From contig NZ_JAVDDX010000005.1 of the NCBI RefSeq assembly GCF_030848575.1, positions 108,766 through 172,765 of the forward strand: DNA of 64,000 nucleotides, read 5' to 3'. This DNA comes from Haloarcula sp. H-GB4 (GTDB taxonomy: Archaea > Halobacteriota > Halobacteria > Halobacteriales > Haloarculaceae). Made by a program: the position numbers and the translations under genes. The notes under the pieces are model-generated. The model was not told where the DNA came from, ran no database searches, and worked only from the letters and a program-made list of their open reading frames with translations. Positions 37,891 to 47,942 of the stretch are shown piece after piece. Numbering within the stretch: position 1 is the first letter of the stretch; every line of letters begins with the position of its first letter.

Positions 37891-39306
37891 ATGAACCGGC
37901 GAGTGTTCCTGGGGGCAGTTGGAAGCAGCGCCGTTGCGCTGAGTGGCTGCAACGCGTTTTCCGGTGAGTCGGAAGAATTCCCGGGCCAAGGAACCGTCTC
38001 TTGTGGCGCTGATGCGAGCGAAACGACGACGCCGGCGTCCCAGAGTTCGCTCACGCCAGTTGAGGGATCGTGGCCTACGACATATTACGACGCCCAGTTG
38101 ACGGCGTACAATCCGGATGCTACCCCGCCGCGCTCGTGCCCACAGGTCCAGTGGCGCTCTCGTATCGAGGTACAAGCCGAGGTCGCTGGTCAGGGAGACC
38201 GGTGGGACCTCTATTACGATCTCCACGGCTCACCAGCCGTTGTAGATGGCAGTTGCTACGTCTGTGATGTCGAAAACGAGTTCTACGCGTTCGACGCAGC
38301 CACCGGTCAGGAGCGATGGCGAAAGGAGCTAAACCGGAGTGGAAGCCAGGGTGTCTCGGTCGTTGACAACGTCGCGTATTTCGGGAACGGGCCAAGCGTT
38401 CGTGCGATTGACCTAATCGACCGAACCGAACGGTGGCACGCGACCCCACCGCAAGCGGAACTCAATATGGATTCGACGAAGTTCAGTCCGACGACTGCAC
38501 CGACTGTGGGAATGGGGAGTGTCTGTGTCGGGACTGTCGGTGGCCTCGTGCAAGCGTTCGATGCCAGTACCGGGCGACTCCAGTGGCAGTACGACGTTGT
38601 CGAGGATCCGCCCGAACCAGTCGACTGGCGGCCAGACGATGATGACTACGAAGCATATCCGTCGGTTGGGGCACCGGCTATCGCTGGGGAACGCGTCTAC
38701 GCGGGAGACCTCACTGGCGCTGTTACTGCCTTCGATCGCCCGACCGGTGACCGGCAGTGGCGGACCCAGCTGAACACACTGGTTAACGGTGGTTTAGCCG
38801 TCGCCGGGGATAGTGTCTATGTGACCACGCTGACAGATCTCTACAGACTGTCACGCGAAACCGGGCAGATCATCTGGGCATTGAGCGACACGTTCGAATC
38901 GGAGACGGCGGGGCCCGGTGAGACGCCACCGACGAAGCAGGGAATCCATGTCATTGGCCAGCCAGCTATCGCGACCGACTCCCAGAGCGCCGAGGGGAGT
39001 TCGCCGGATGGACTCGTGTATCTGTTTGCCGCCCAACGGGGACGACCACGACAGGTACGGGCGGTCGATATGATGACGGGGAGTGTCGAGTGGACGGCAC
39101 CAGTTTCGACCAGTTGGACTGCTGGTATCAGTGTGGGTGGTGACGTGGTCCTAGCAAACGCTGGTGACTACGCGGTGGCAATGGATCGGTACGACGGCTC
39201 GGTGCTGTGGGGTATCGAAGTATCGCACTCGACCGATACGTGTGCGCTCGTGGGGGATGCCGTCTTCATTTCAGACTTTGCAGGCTACGTGTACGGTATC
39301 GCCTGA
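37891..39306 (+). CDS. PQQ-like beta-propeller Tat lipoprotein
   Basis: A 471-aa protein with Tat/lipobox signal MNRRVFLGAVGSSAVALSGC (C20). The mature part has repeated blades of the type YAFDAATGQERWR, QAFDASTGRLQWQY, TAFDRPTGDRQWRT and VAMDRYDGSVLWG, the PQQ/outer-membrane-assembly propeller pattern. No catalytic calcium or quinone site is obvious. Such proteins usually act as surface scaffolds or protein-folding partners. It follows the lipoprotein array and may be in the same transcript. Confidence 0.78.
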   Translation: MNRRVFLGAVGSSAVALSGCNAFSGESEEFPGQGTVSCGADASETTTPASQSSLTPVEGSWPTTYYDAQLTAYNPDATPPRSCPQVQWRSRIEVQAEVAGQGDRWDLYYDLHGSPAVVDGSCYVCDVENEFYAFDAATGQERWRKELNRSGSQGVSVVDNVAYFGNGPSVRAIDLIDRTERWHATPPQAELNMDSTKFSPTTAPTVGMGSVCVGTVGGLVQAFDASTGRLQWQYDVVEDPPEPVDWRPDDDDYEAYPSVGAPAIAGERVYAGDLTGAVTAFDRPTGDRQWRTQLNTLVNGGLAVAGDSVYVTTLTDLYRLSRETGQIIWALSDTFESETAGPGETPPTKQGIHVIGQPAIATDSQSAEGSSPDGLVYLFAAQRGRPRQVRAVDMMTGSVEWTAPVSTSWTAGISVGGDVVLANAGDYAVAMDRYDGSVLWGIEVSHSTDTCALVGDAVFISDFAGYVYGIA

Positions 39307-39640
39307 GAATACCGAATTGGGGTGCGTAATGGGACCGCTGTGGGGAACGGTACTGCAACTGGTTGGTTCTCGATTCGCCTCAATCTCTTCGAGGGGAGAA
39401 TAACGTCATCTGGATAATAAGAGAGAAGAGAGGTAGGTAGTGTTCTAAACCAAAGGCGCCATTGAATCACTAGACGGCGTCGGTATAGATCGGTGAATCA
39501 AAGGCAGTTAAGCGGGTGAGTAGCGGTTTGGATGAACGTCATTACCTGCTTCACCGAGAAGATTAATGCGGCCGCACGGTTAATTGGTGTATAGAAAGTG
39601 TATCTGAGATTTAATAATCTATGGTTCATATCGTCTAATA
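39307..39640. other. Intergenic spacer
   Basis: No gene seen. GATTTAATAATC near 39609-39620 is a plausible TATA-like element for the gene that starts at 39641. Confidence 0.35.
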
Positions 39641-40585
39641 ATGAAGATTGGCCTCACGGGTGGAACCGGATTCATAGGTTCCCATCTTGTTGACCAGCTT
39701 GCCGCCGATGACCACCGGATAGTTCTCGTCTCGCGAAGTGGAAGCAAAGGGAATGAGGCGCTTCAAGATCACCCCGGGACTGAATTATTTCAAGCTTCGA
39801 TCACAGATAGGGAGGCATTACGGACTGCCTTCGCAGACTGTGATCGGATTATCCATCTCGCGGGCATCAATATCGAACGCGGAACGCAAACGTACGACGC
39901 GGTCCACGTTCGAGGAACGAAAAACGTCGTAGCGGCAGCCAAAGATGGCGATGCATCGAAGATACTTCTCTCAAGTTTCCTTCGGGCACGACCAAACTGC
40001 GGATCTGCGTATCACGAGTCGAAGTGGCAGGCTGAACAGATTGTGAGAAACTCGGAAATGGACTACACGATATTCAAACCAGGAATCACGTACGGTCCGG
40101 GGGACCACATGCTCGATCATCTCTCACGAGCCCTCTCTACAGTTCCCGTGTTCCCAACGATTGGATTTGCTGAACATCGATTACGGCCGTTAGCGATCGC
40201 TGACCTTGTTGATTGTTTAGTTGCCTCAGCAGTTGACAACAAGCTCTCGAAGGCGACGGTCGGCGTCGTAGGCCCCGAAGAAGTCACGCTACGCGAGATG
40301 GTCCGGAGAGTCGGAACTGTTCTCGGCAAGAATCCGCTAATATTTCCACTTCCTGTTTTTGTACACTATGCACTGGCACAGGTACAAGAACGGGTACTGG
40401 AAATACCCATTACAACAGTTGGACAGATCCGAATTCTTGCGGAAGGTGCAAGCGAGCCTGCCCCAACATCGGTTTGTGAACCGCTCACCGACGAATTAGA
40501 ACCAACACGGTCGTTCTCGAAAGAGCGGATCGCAGACGGAATTACGACTACCGATCCCTATGGGTTCAGTGATCTCCGATGGTAG
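39641..40585 (+). CDS. NAD(P)-dependent epimerase / NDUFA9-like short-chain reductase
   Basis: A 314-aa atypical SDR. The dinucleotide-binding loop is TGGTGFIGSHL at the N-terminus. The YxxxK pair is in YHESKWQAE, and the upstream LAGIN and LLSSFLRA match atypical SDRs of the complex I NDUFA9/YbjT group, which usually bind NAD(P) without a known small substrate. The C-terminal part is standard in length. Monocistronic, with flanking genes unrelated. Confidence 0.75.
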   Translation: MKIGLTGGTGFIGSHLVDQLAADDHRIVLVSRSGSKGNEALQDHPGTELFQASITDREALRTAFADCDRIIHLAGINIERGTQTYDAVHVRGTKNVVAAAKDGDASKILLSSFLRARPNCGSAYHESKWQAEQIVRNSEMDYTIFKPGITYGPGDHMLDHLSRALSTVPVFPTIGFAEHRLRPLAIADLVDCLVASAVDNKLSKATVGVVGPEEVTLREMVRRVGTVLGKNPLIFPLPVFVHYALAQVQERVLEIPITTVGQIRILAEGASEPAPTSVCEPLTDELEPTRSFSKERIADGITTTDPYGFSDLRW

Positions 40586-40802
40586 ATTTCGCGAAGATCT
40601 CAAATCCACTTGTTCAGACAAATCTCGTATTAATCTTGTCGGTCAGATATGCTCTTTGGATTTACAGAGATGTGGACATCCAGCGGTTCTCTGGTCAGTA
40701 CAGGAGACTCACGTAGTAGTGCTAGACGCCAAAATCACCACAGTCTGTCAGTAGCGCTGTGCGAGATACAGAACGTGTCGTCGGCAGCAGCCGTCACGAC
40801 CC

Positions 40803-41639
40803 TCATCCGTGGCCGGCGTTCGAGACGGTAGTGAGTCGATAGCGGAGGTGACCGCCAGCGAAGGCGATAGCAGCGATTCCCAATATCACGGGGACGACTG
40901 GCAACAACAGAATCCCGATGAATGGGATTCCGAGCGCAAGGCCGAGGAACCCAATGCCGACGAATAACAGCCCACTTCCGACTCCCCATCCAACAACGAT
41001 GGGCCGACTCGATCTCAGTACCGCGATCGGTGTAGCTCGGAACTGGGCTACTGCTCGCTTACCAGCAGCAACGAATGACATCCGCCCACGAGTGAGATCC
41101 ACCGGGATCGAGCGTCCTGCCACGCCAGCAACGGCACCGGTGATGGTGACTATGACAACCGCAACAAGCCCGAAGACAGGGGCTGAGAGCAGTTGCACGA
41201 GCCCATGGGGCGGCAAAATCGGGTTTATAACCGATAGCATGGCCCCGAGTCCGAACACCGCGAGAAGCGTCCAAGCGGCCAGTCCGCGGCGGTTCGGAAT
41301 CGAGCGGTCGGTCAGCGACCGGAGAGCGATGAGGTCAACTGCAACGGTACACACCGCAAACACGATGGGGAACGAGGTGAACGCAATCCGGAAGAGGCTC
41401 CGAACTACCGCTCCGTCGGCGGCGAACACCCCGGTCGCTTGTCGCGTCCAGTCGAGTTGGTAGCCGAGCAGGTACGGAACGGCCCATGCAGCGATGAGGC
41501 CGCCGACGAGCCCGAGCACGTAGCCACCGGTGATGAGACCAAACAACACCGGATGATCACTGAGGCTGTCGGTCCTCTCGGCTGATCGATCCGGATTCGT
41601 GGCGTCAGCGCGACGTTCGTCAGGCTCGTTATCGACCAC
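40803..41639 (-). CDS. Hypothetical multi-pass membrane protein
   Basis: A 278-aa protein from GTG 41639 with a charged N-terminus (about 30 residues) and six or seven helices. Examples are LFGLITGGYVLGLVGGLIAA, LVAVVIVTITGAVAGVAG and GIPFIGILLLPVVPVILGIA. No transporter motif is recognised. Monocistronic and convergent with the epimerase gene. Confidence 0.58.
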   Translation of the reverse strand: MVDNEPDERRADATNPDRSAERTDSLSDHPVLFGLITGGYVLGLVGGLIAAWAVPYLLGYQLDWTRQATGVFAADGAVVRSLFRIAFTSFPIVFAVCTVAVDLIALRSLTDRSIPNRRGLAAWTLLAVFGLGAMLSVINPILPPHGLVQLLSAPVFGLVAVVIVTITGAVAGVAGRSIPVDLTRGRMSFVAAGKRAVAQFRATPIAVLRSSRPIVVGWGVGSGLLFVGIGFLGLALGIPFIGILLLPVVPVILGIAAIAFAGGHLRYRLTTVSNAGHG

Positions 41640-42016
41640 ACCGACTGCTCGCTCAGAGGCTACAAAACGATTTGGGGTGGCCCCGTTGCAATCAGTGGGT
41701 CGCTGAAACGGTGGCTCGGCGGTGAGACTGGCCGTTCCGTCGATGGGGTGAGCGGCTGTCCCACCGGTAGTGTGGTTTGTGTGGACCCCGCTTCCCCGCT
41801 CTACATACGCGCTGTGTTTTCAGCACGCCCCTTCCGAGTCATCGAAATTTGGAAGGATCTAAAGTAGTCCATTCGCAGGCTTACTGGACAGGCATTTTAC
41901 CCCTACAACTGAATAAAGAACCGTATTGGCAACACCGTTAGCGACATTGAGGGCTATATGTGTCCTCTATTATCAGTTAGACGAATTTTTGGGCGCGTCG
42001 TGGCCAGTTTCTCGTA
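41640..42016. other. Spacer containing the likely left end of the intact IS
   Basis: No gene. TGGAAG at 41850-41855 matches the outer six bases of the reverse complement of the right-end word (TGGAAGTTGAGACTAC), but the match is weak beyond that. The left terminus of the intact IS is therefore only tentatively placed. Confidence 0.3.
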
Positions 42017-43693
42017 GTGGTTGCGAGTTGTGATTCCAAACGCACTGTCTTCCGACGAATCGCCCAGCAATCATTCGTTGAATGGCCAGCATACGATTCG
42101 ACACCACTGTACGCCCGGAGTTCGCTCGCCGCCCTCAAAGAAGACATTCGGACCGTTGCCTCCGCATGGTTCGACCACGAGGCCCACGATTCTGTTGACG
42201 AGTTCGTGTCTCACTACCCAGTAGCGTATTTCAATTTTCGGCCACATGACCGGTATTCTGGAGCCACCCAATACGAGATGGCGCAATTGTTCCGACTGTT
42301 TCTGCTCAAAGAACTTCACGACTGGACCCACGAAACGGCACTCCTCACGTACCTCATTCACAGTCCAGAACTTTGTGAGCGACTAAGCATAGAGACAGTC
42401 CCAGACCAGTCGACGCTGTGGCGCAGCTGGCACGAACGATTCACAACAGAGCTTCGCGAGACAATTGAGGCAGCCGCCCGGATAATTCTGATCAAAGCCC
42501 AAGACGCAGGCGTTGCTGCCCCACGCGAGCCAGAACGTCAGCTTCCATTTCACGGCGATGAACAAGAGGAATCAGATCCAGACAATCAAGCACTCCTCGA
42601 CGAAGCGGCATCGGTTACGGACCACATCGGCCACGTCGTTTTCCCGGCATTCTCACTGAATCGTGACAACGGTTGTGAAATCCATGAGAACGCCTACTGG
42701 GATTTACAAACGCATCTCGGACTTCGTGAGGGGCTGGCTGCGAACGAAGGAGCCCGGAGTTTCGTCTATGAATCGAACCGAGATCAGACCCCGTTGGGAC
42801 ACGCCCATCGTGATCAAATTCGTGATCTCTCTATCGAGCAAATTCGTGAGATGTATCGACAGGCTGTGACTCGACTGTTAGGGGAAGCAGCGGAGACGGG
42901 GGAGTTCTTCCGAGCAGGGATCGTCGCTATCGATATCACTGAGGCGGACCCGTTTACTGGGGATCGTACTGGTCACGAGGACGAAATTATCGGGACAAAG
43001 GAGAAGACCGATGAATACGCTTATCAGTGGGCGACGGTCCAGTTAGTCGGCAACGCCGTTCCAATCGTGTTAGACGCACGGCCGGTGGAAAAAGGGGACA
43101 CGCGTAAGGAGATCGTCAAGGACCTACTTGATTCTGCCGAGGAACTGGTCCATGTCGATAACGTACTGATAGATCGGGAATTCGACAGCCAGCACGTTTT
43201 GGAGATGATCAGCCAGCGCGGCCTCTCCTATGTCGTGCCGAAACGAATGCAAACCAGCGAGAAAGCCCAAGCCAAGCGACTCTTGCAGCGCGGCCAAGAT
43301 CGGTACGAGACCGACCGAAAACTCCATCTCGGGAAGAACAAATGGCACGAGACAACGCTGATCTATCGACGAAAGGAGGACTCTGAGCATGATGATTCCC
43401 GGCAGTACTCGGTATTCATGACAAATACCAGTAGCGCCTATCTGACCGAGTACGGGTATCGCTGGGAGATCGAGAGCGGCTACAAATCGATCAAGCGATT
43501 CATGGCCGCAACGACGTCGAAAGATTTCGGGTTGCGATTCTTCTATTTCGCGTTTGCGTGTCTGCTATACTCGATCTGGCGGGCGGTTGATTTGCTCGTA
43601 CAAGTCGAATTGACTGGTGAATACGAGCATTCGCCGGTGGTGACGGCCGATAACACGCTGACGCTGTTGAAGAAGGAGACTGGAATCGGGTAA
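42017..43693 (+). CDS. IS4-like DDE transposase, intact
   Basis: A 558-aa transposase from GTG 42017. The catalytic triad can be read as D in AIDITEADPF (about residue 305), D in LIDREFDSQH (about 384) and E in the YREK box YRWEIESGYKSIK (about 480). The spacing Y-x2-R-x3-E-x6-K is the IS4 signature. The N-terminal 110 residues hold the DNA-binding part absent from the 33003 copy. It is uninterrupted and could be active. The element extends right to about 43885 (GTAGTCTCAACTTCC). Confidence 0.83.
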   Translation: MVASCDSKRTVFRRIAQQSFVEWPAYDSTPLYARSSLAALKEDIRTVASAWFDHEAHDSVDEFVSHYPVAYFNFRPHDRYSGATQYEMAQLFRLFLLKELHDWTHETALLTYLIHSPELCERLSIETVPDQSTLWRSWHERFTTELRETIEAAARIILIKAQDAGVAAPREPERQLPFHGDEQEESDPDNQALLDEAASVTDHIGHVVFPAFSLNRDNGCEIHENAYWDLQTHLGLREGLAANEGARSFVYESNRDQTPLGHAHRDQIRDLSIEQIREMYRQAVTRLLGEAAETGEFFRAGIVAIDITEADPFTGDRTGHEDEIIGTKEKTDEYAYQWATVQLVGNAVPIVLDARPVEKGDTRKEIVKDLLDSAEELVHVDNVLIDREFDSQHVLEMISQRGLSYVVPKRMQTSEKAQAKRLLQRGQDRYETDRKLHLGKNKWHETTLIYRRKEDSEHDDSRQYSVFMTNTSSAYLTEYGYRWEIESGYKSIKRFMAATTSKDFGLRFFYFAFACLLYSIWRAVDLLVQVELTGEYEHSPVVTADNTLTLLKKETGIG

Positions 43694-43885
43694 AGAGGGA
43701 ACTCAATCCGGGTGATTGCGGAATTTGAGTGGATACACTATGGAAAATCTTCGGAATCTGGAAATATAGTCAGTAATACAACATGATTGGCTGATTGAGA
43801 GCTAATCTGAATCTGTCCTCGGTCACTTAATCGTCCAAATACATACATTACAGCCCCGCTACACCCGTTGTAGTCTCAACTTCCA
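43694..43885 (+). mobile_element. Right end of the intact IS4-like element
   Basis: This non-coding tail matches the tail of the truncated copy at 34361-34548 along its length and ends with the same GTAGTCTCAACTTCC word. It gives the position of the right terminus. Target duplications were not identifiable. Confidence 0.6.
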
Positions 43886-44037
43886 CCAGCACCCATTTTG
43901 TATAGCAGCATATAGTTTATCGGGTCCAGTATATACAGTTCCCACGCCGTTTAGTCCCTGAAACACCGATATTCTGGTTCGGGGATTAGGTTTGTATTAC
44001 CGCAGTAAGCACCACCAGTTTCACCCGAACCGACGCT

Positions 44038-45064
44038 GTACGGGAAGCATGGATCGGCTTCCGCCGGAGTACAACGCTACTCCCGGGATGATGCCCTCGA
44101 AGCAGCCATCGAGAAGCGACTGATCGACATCGACTCCGGACGCTACCGAACAACCGTCGCGAGCGTGCTGCGGAAGTTCGCGGCATGGAGTCGAGACCAG
44201 CATGGCATTACCAGTCCAGAAGAGATTGACGACAATCGCTGTCGACAATACCTCGTGAGCTAGTCCGAGCCGATGATCGGGACGATATCTCGCCAGAAAC
44301 AGCACGGCGGTACTTCGCTTACGTCCGCTCATTTCTCACCTGGCCCGTCTACGAAGGGCTCATACCGACGAACCCAGCTAAGACCAACCACGCCGAAGGC
44401 CCCCGACAGACGAGACCGAGACTGACCAACAGTACTGGACGACACGCGACCGCGAAGCCATTTGCGCGACGCCACTGCCCGCGTCGACGAAGCCGGCGAA
44501 AGTGGAGACGTCGACCGCACGGCGGCCTACCGCGACCAGGCACTCGTCTTCTTACTCGCCTATTCCGGAGCCCGCAGTGCGGAACTCGCCGCTGTCTCTG
44601 ACGATGAGGAACGGAACGGCCTGCGGTGGCGTCACGTCAACCTCGATGCTGGCACGATGCAGGTGTTCGGCAAGAATCGCACCCGAGAGTCCGCACCCAT
44701 CCTTGATGATGCACTTCGTCCACTCCGGCGCTGGAAGCAACTCCGAGAGCCTGACGAGAACGAGGCCGTGTTCCACAGACTCGACAACGCGGCGAAAGCC
44801 ATGGACCCGACACTGTCGATCACAACGCAGTCGGCGAGGAACATACTAGCAGACCTCTGCGAGTGGTACGACTACGTGTTCAAGGAACTGCTGAAACCAC
44901 ACGGCGCACGCCGGGGGCTTGGACGAGAAATCTATCGCGAAAACCCACAACTGGCACAGGACATACTCCGACACAAGTCCATCGAGACAACGCATGAAGG
45001 GTACGCTCAAGAAGCGGCAAAACGCACCCGTGACGAAGCGAACGATATCATCGGCCGTGAGTAG
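44038..45064 (+). pseudogene. Tyrosine recombinase (integrase), broken by frame changes
   Basis: Three frames carry consecutive parts of an XerC/D-type haloarchaeal integrase. They are the core-binding domain (RYSRDDALEAAIEKRLIDID, then VLRKFAAWSRDQHGITSPEE), a second SAM-like stretch (DDISPETARRYFAYVRSFLT), and the intact catalytic domain in 44462-45064. The catalytic domain has R in SGARSAEL, HxxR in HGARRG, H in ILRHKS and the nucleophile in THEGYAQEA. A TAG at 44263 and later shifts separate the parts. Loss of integrase would fix the element in place. Confidence 0.75.
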
Positions 45065-45109
45065 GCTAACCAACGCAGGCAGGAAGAACACTCGATTTGT
45101 TGGTTAGCC
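45064..45109. repeat. 11-bp perfect inverted repeat after the integrase gene
   Basis: GGCTAACCAAC at 45064-45074 and GTTGGTTAGCC at 45099-45109 are perfect reverse complements separated by 24 bases, starting on the last base of the integrase stop codon. It could be a recombination core or arm site, or a terminator hairpin. Confidence 0.5.
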
Positions 45110-45280
45110 CAGTCAGAGGTTCGTCAATGAGCCTTCTCGTCGGCGTTGATATCCAGGCCCAATTCGGGATCCTTATCCACACCTGCTGTCTGACCTGCCC
45201 CGTAGATTTGACACTTCTAGTAAGAATACTTCTGCAGTCTCTATCAGTGTATCTTTGGAACTCACAAAGCCTCAGATCAA

Positions 45281-46237
45281 TTATGAACTACTATTCTGCG
45301 GGTCTTTTGTGACGATTGACGCACTTTCCGGCTGCTTCTCTAATGACTCTACCTCGGCAACTTGTTCCCAGACAACAGTTTTCATCTTGGAACTTAGGCC
45401 GCTATATTTAGCCGCAACTGTCATCGTGACGTTGTACTCAAGACCTTGTTGAACCGACCAGCCTGCGGTCTCCTCATTTTCTAGAACAGAATAAGGAGAG
45501 TGTAACCCATTACCAATACTCCCATACGTCTCAACAAACTGTCGTCTTTCCCCTGGATGAAGGACTACTGGCACTTCTGCGCCACTTTTGAATGTGGGAG
45601 GGTTGACCAGACTTTCTTTTTGACTTTCTGGCGACCATATCTCTGATATGCTGGTTGTCTTGTTCTCTTCTCCCGGGGGATACCACTCTGCGGTGTACGT
45701 TTCGGATTCGTAGCCAACCCACTTCATCTCGTCCGGCGCAGTTCCAGCGTTCTTGACAGTTAATACCGGACTGGCAATAGAAACCTTGTTTTCAGGCGTG
45801 TAAGCGCCTGTCTCAGTTGCTGTCTCCCACTCAACGAGTTGGATGTCCGGCACAAACTCCTGTTTCACTTCGGCGATGACACTATCATTATCGGAGTTGA
45901 TCGCGGCGAATCGGTAAGTTCCTGGCTCGTAGCCCGAGAAGTCAAGTGACACTTTCCCGGCTGACGGCGTCACACTAGTGTCAGAAAACTTTTCGCCGTC
46001 GTAAAACGCAACAATCTGGTCATACCCTTCGGTTGTCGCCAGCGAGATGTTGAGTGTATAATCTTCGAACGAAAACCCGGCGAAGACGCTGGAGTCGCTA
46101 TCTTCTCCACCGCTGCCATCAGAACTGCTTCCTGTGCTATTCCCACTTCCAGAATTTCCACCGCATCCGGCGATGGCAAGAGATAGTGAAGTACCAATAC
46201 CAGTCAAGAGTCGACGACGTGTCTTTTTAGTCATCAA
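45281..46237 (-). CDS. Tat-type lipoprotein of unknown function
   Basis: A 318-aa lipoprotein: TRRRLLTGIGTSLSLAIAGC with C25, then a Gly/Ser/Asp tether. The mature part holds an N-terminal beta domain (FEDYTLNISLATTEGYDQIVA) and a second beta-sandwich with PVLTVKNAGTAPDEMKWVG, a CARDB-like pattern typical of archaeal surface proteins. It lies between the integrase pseudogene and a second integrase tail. Substrate or partner unknown. Confidence 0.62.
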   Translation of the reverse strand: MMTKKTRRRLLTGIGTSLSLAIAGCGGNSGSGNSTGSSSDGSGGEDSDSSVFAGFSFEDYTLNISLATTEGYDQIVAFYDGEKFSDTSVTPSAGKVSLDFSGYEPGTYRFAAINSDNDSVIAEVKQEFVPDIQLVEWETATETGAYTPENKVSIASPVLTVKNAGTAPDEMKWVGYESETYTAEWYPPGEENKTTSISEIWSPESQKESLVNPPTFKSGAEVPVVLHPGERRQFVETYGSIGNGLHSPYSVLENEETAGWSVQQGLEYNVTMTVAAKYSGLSSKMKTVVWEQVAEVESLEKQPESASIVTKDPQNSSS

Positions 46238-46811
46238 TAAACACCATCTGAGGGACCGATATACGTAGCTATCCTATTTTCGGTATTTGTAACTGGCGAT
46301 AAAACAGCAAGTAGAAACTGTATAGGATCAGTTCGAACCACTCGTTTCTGATACTGGGTCGATGAGTGTTCGTAACACCGAATAAGCCACTTCTCAAAGA
46401 ATAGTTGAGAGGAACGGGCCACACGCCCGGCTGGTAGCTAGCTCAGTCGGGAACTTCGTTGACGAAACCCCCCATAGCGTCGGTATCCGCCTAACTCCGT
46501 AGCTTCGTCAACACCGTGCCGTTCAGTCCAGTCTCTGGGCAGCGACCGACGCTTTGCGTGAAGTCGTCACACCTTGGATATAGATGTAGAGTGCTGCTTC
46601 CAGAAGCCCGTCACCAGCAAAAGCGACAGCCTCGCCCGCCTCAACCACGTCCATAATCGGCGAGAGACCCGGAACTGCAAGTATCTGTCCGGCCACGACC
46701 AAATGAGGAAGGCACCATTAATACACGAGCCAACAGCCCGCATGAATGCTATCGATGTTATAACAACTCACCAAGACTCGCCGACCGAAACCGGCGATAT
46801 CGGGAACATAT

Positions 46812-46869
46812 ACACGAGGGCTATGCTCAGGAGGCAGCAAAGCGAACGATATTATCCGCGGTGAGTAGG
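46812..46869 (+). pseudogene. Second copy of an integrase 3' tail
   Basis: The frame HEGYAQEAAKRT followed by a gap and a GTGAG-TAG end repeats the terminus of the integrase pseudogene (45000-45064), with an internal deletion. Only the terminal tyrosine helix remains. Confidence 0.5.
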
Positions 46870-46964
46870 TTGCTGACATCTCTTCAAAAAGGGTAGACAG
46901 ACGATCACGCCCCAGCTGAGCTGGTCAGCGAGGTGAGAACGCATCGTCTGTTCTGGAACTGCTT

Positions 46965-47861
46965 CTACAACCGCCGGTAGATGATGAGTCCACCGAGAAC
47001 AGCCACGAGAATGCTCCCACCGACAAGCAAATTTGTTGGTGAGCTGCCAGACGATTCAACACTGTCGGCCGCTCTGGTCTGAGACGGTGTATTCGTTACG
47101 TCTGGTGTGATTGCGGGCCCACCACTGCTGGTCTGGCTTGAGGTTGCCGTCTCGGTTCGTTGTTCAGTTGTCGCTGTCGTCGTTGTCGGCGTGTCACTAT
47201 GCGTTGTTTCCGTTACTGTCGGTGTGTCCGTCGGTTTTCCCGTGTCTCCAGAGTCACTGCTACCGGAATCGCTATCATCGTCATCGCTATCGCCATCATC
47301 ATTACTATCGCCGGAACTGGAAGAGTCTGTGTCGGTTGGTGTCTCCGTCGGTGTCGATGTTGGCGTTTCCGTTGGGGTTGTTGTATTATCTCCGGACTCA
47401 ACTGTCAGTGTTCCATCGCGTACGCTGGTGACATTGTACGCGTTCCCGGATTCGTCACCAACGGCTGCAACAGTCAGTTCCACATTGCTTGTCCCGACAG
47501 CCTCGCCAGTGAGCGTGACCGAGACAACAGATGGCGAGCCACTGTCGGCAGTATCCATGCCAGTCGCTGCAATGCGGACGCTGTTCGCTTCTTGAGAAGT
47601 CTGGACTGTTTCTGGGTTTCCAGCAACAGTCGTGTTCGAGACCGTCGCAACCGACCCGTTGGTGCTTACAATATCGATATCCAGCGAGCCAACTCCGTCT
47701 GTGGCAGAGGTGACCACGATATCAATAGTGGTTGTGTTCCCAACGGTAACGGTGTCAGTCGATGGCTGGACGACGACAGTGGTCGTCCCTGCTCCCATCG
47801 CGAGTCCCGCACAGAGGGACAGCGCTACACACAGGCCAGATACTGTCGCAAGCCGTTTCAT
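46965..47861 (-). CDS. Secreted cohesin-domain surface protein with C-terminal anchor
   Basis: A 298-aa protein. Signal peptide: LATVSGLCVALSLCAGLAMGAG. Residues about 25-155 form a cohesin-like beta-sandwich (VVVQPSTDTVTVGNTTTIDI to DGTLTVESGDN). Residues about 156-275 are a Thr/Ser/Asp/Pro spacer. The C-terminus LLVGGSILVAVLGGLIIYRRL is a membrane anchor with a positive stop. Cohesins bind dockerins. The divergent neighbour, 81 bases away, carries a dockerin, so it is probably the surface receptor for that protein. No PGF-type sorting motif is seen. Confidence 0.72.
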   Translation of the reverse strand: MKRLATVSGLCVALSLCAGLAMGAGTTTVVVQPSTDTVTVGNTTTIDIVVTSATDGVGSLDIDIVSTNGSVATVSNTTVAGNPETVQTSQEANSVRIAATGMDTADSGSPSVVSVTLTGEAVGTSNVELTVAAVGDESGNAYNVTSVRDGTLTVESGDNTTTPTETPTSTPTETPTDTDSSSSGDSNDDGDSDDDDSDSGSSDSGDTGKPTDTPTVTETTHSDTPTTTTATTEQRTETATSSQTSSGGPAITPDVTNTPSQTRAADSVESSGSSPTNLLVGGSILVAVLGGLIIYRRL

Positions 47862-47942
47862 TAAATATATCGTCTAAATGAGTAAGATTAAATATTCCGG
47901 TACTAAACCGAACTAACAACAGTACCTCTGGTGGGGGTTTAT

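Noticed and set aside
41871..41886. A 16-base match (TTCGCAGGCTTACTG core) with 56570-56585.
   Set aside because: A match of this length is expected about once by chance in a window of this size, and the flanks do not match.
33003..43885. A functional composite transposon formed by the two IS4-like copies.
   Set aside because: The left copy lacks its left end and its frame is broken, and no target duplication was found.
46430..46500. A D-arm-like word (TAGCTCAGTCGGGA) suggesting a tRNA.
   Set aside because: No anticodon stem, T-arm or acceptor pairing could be built around it.
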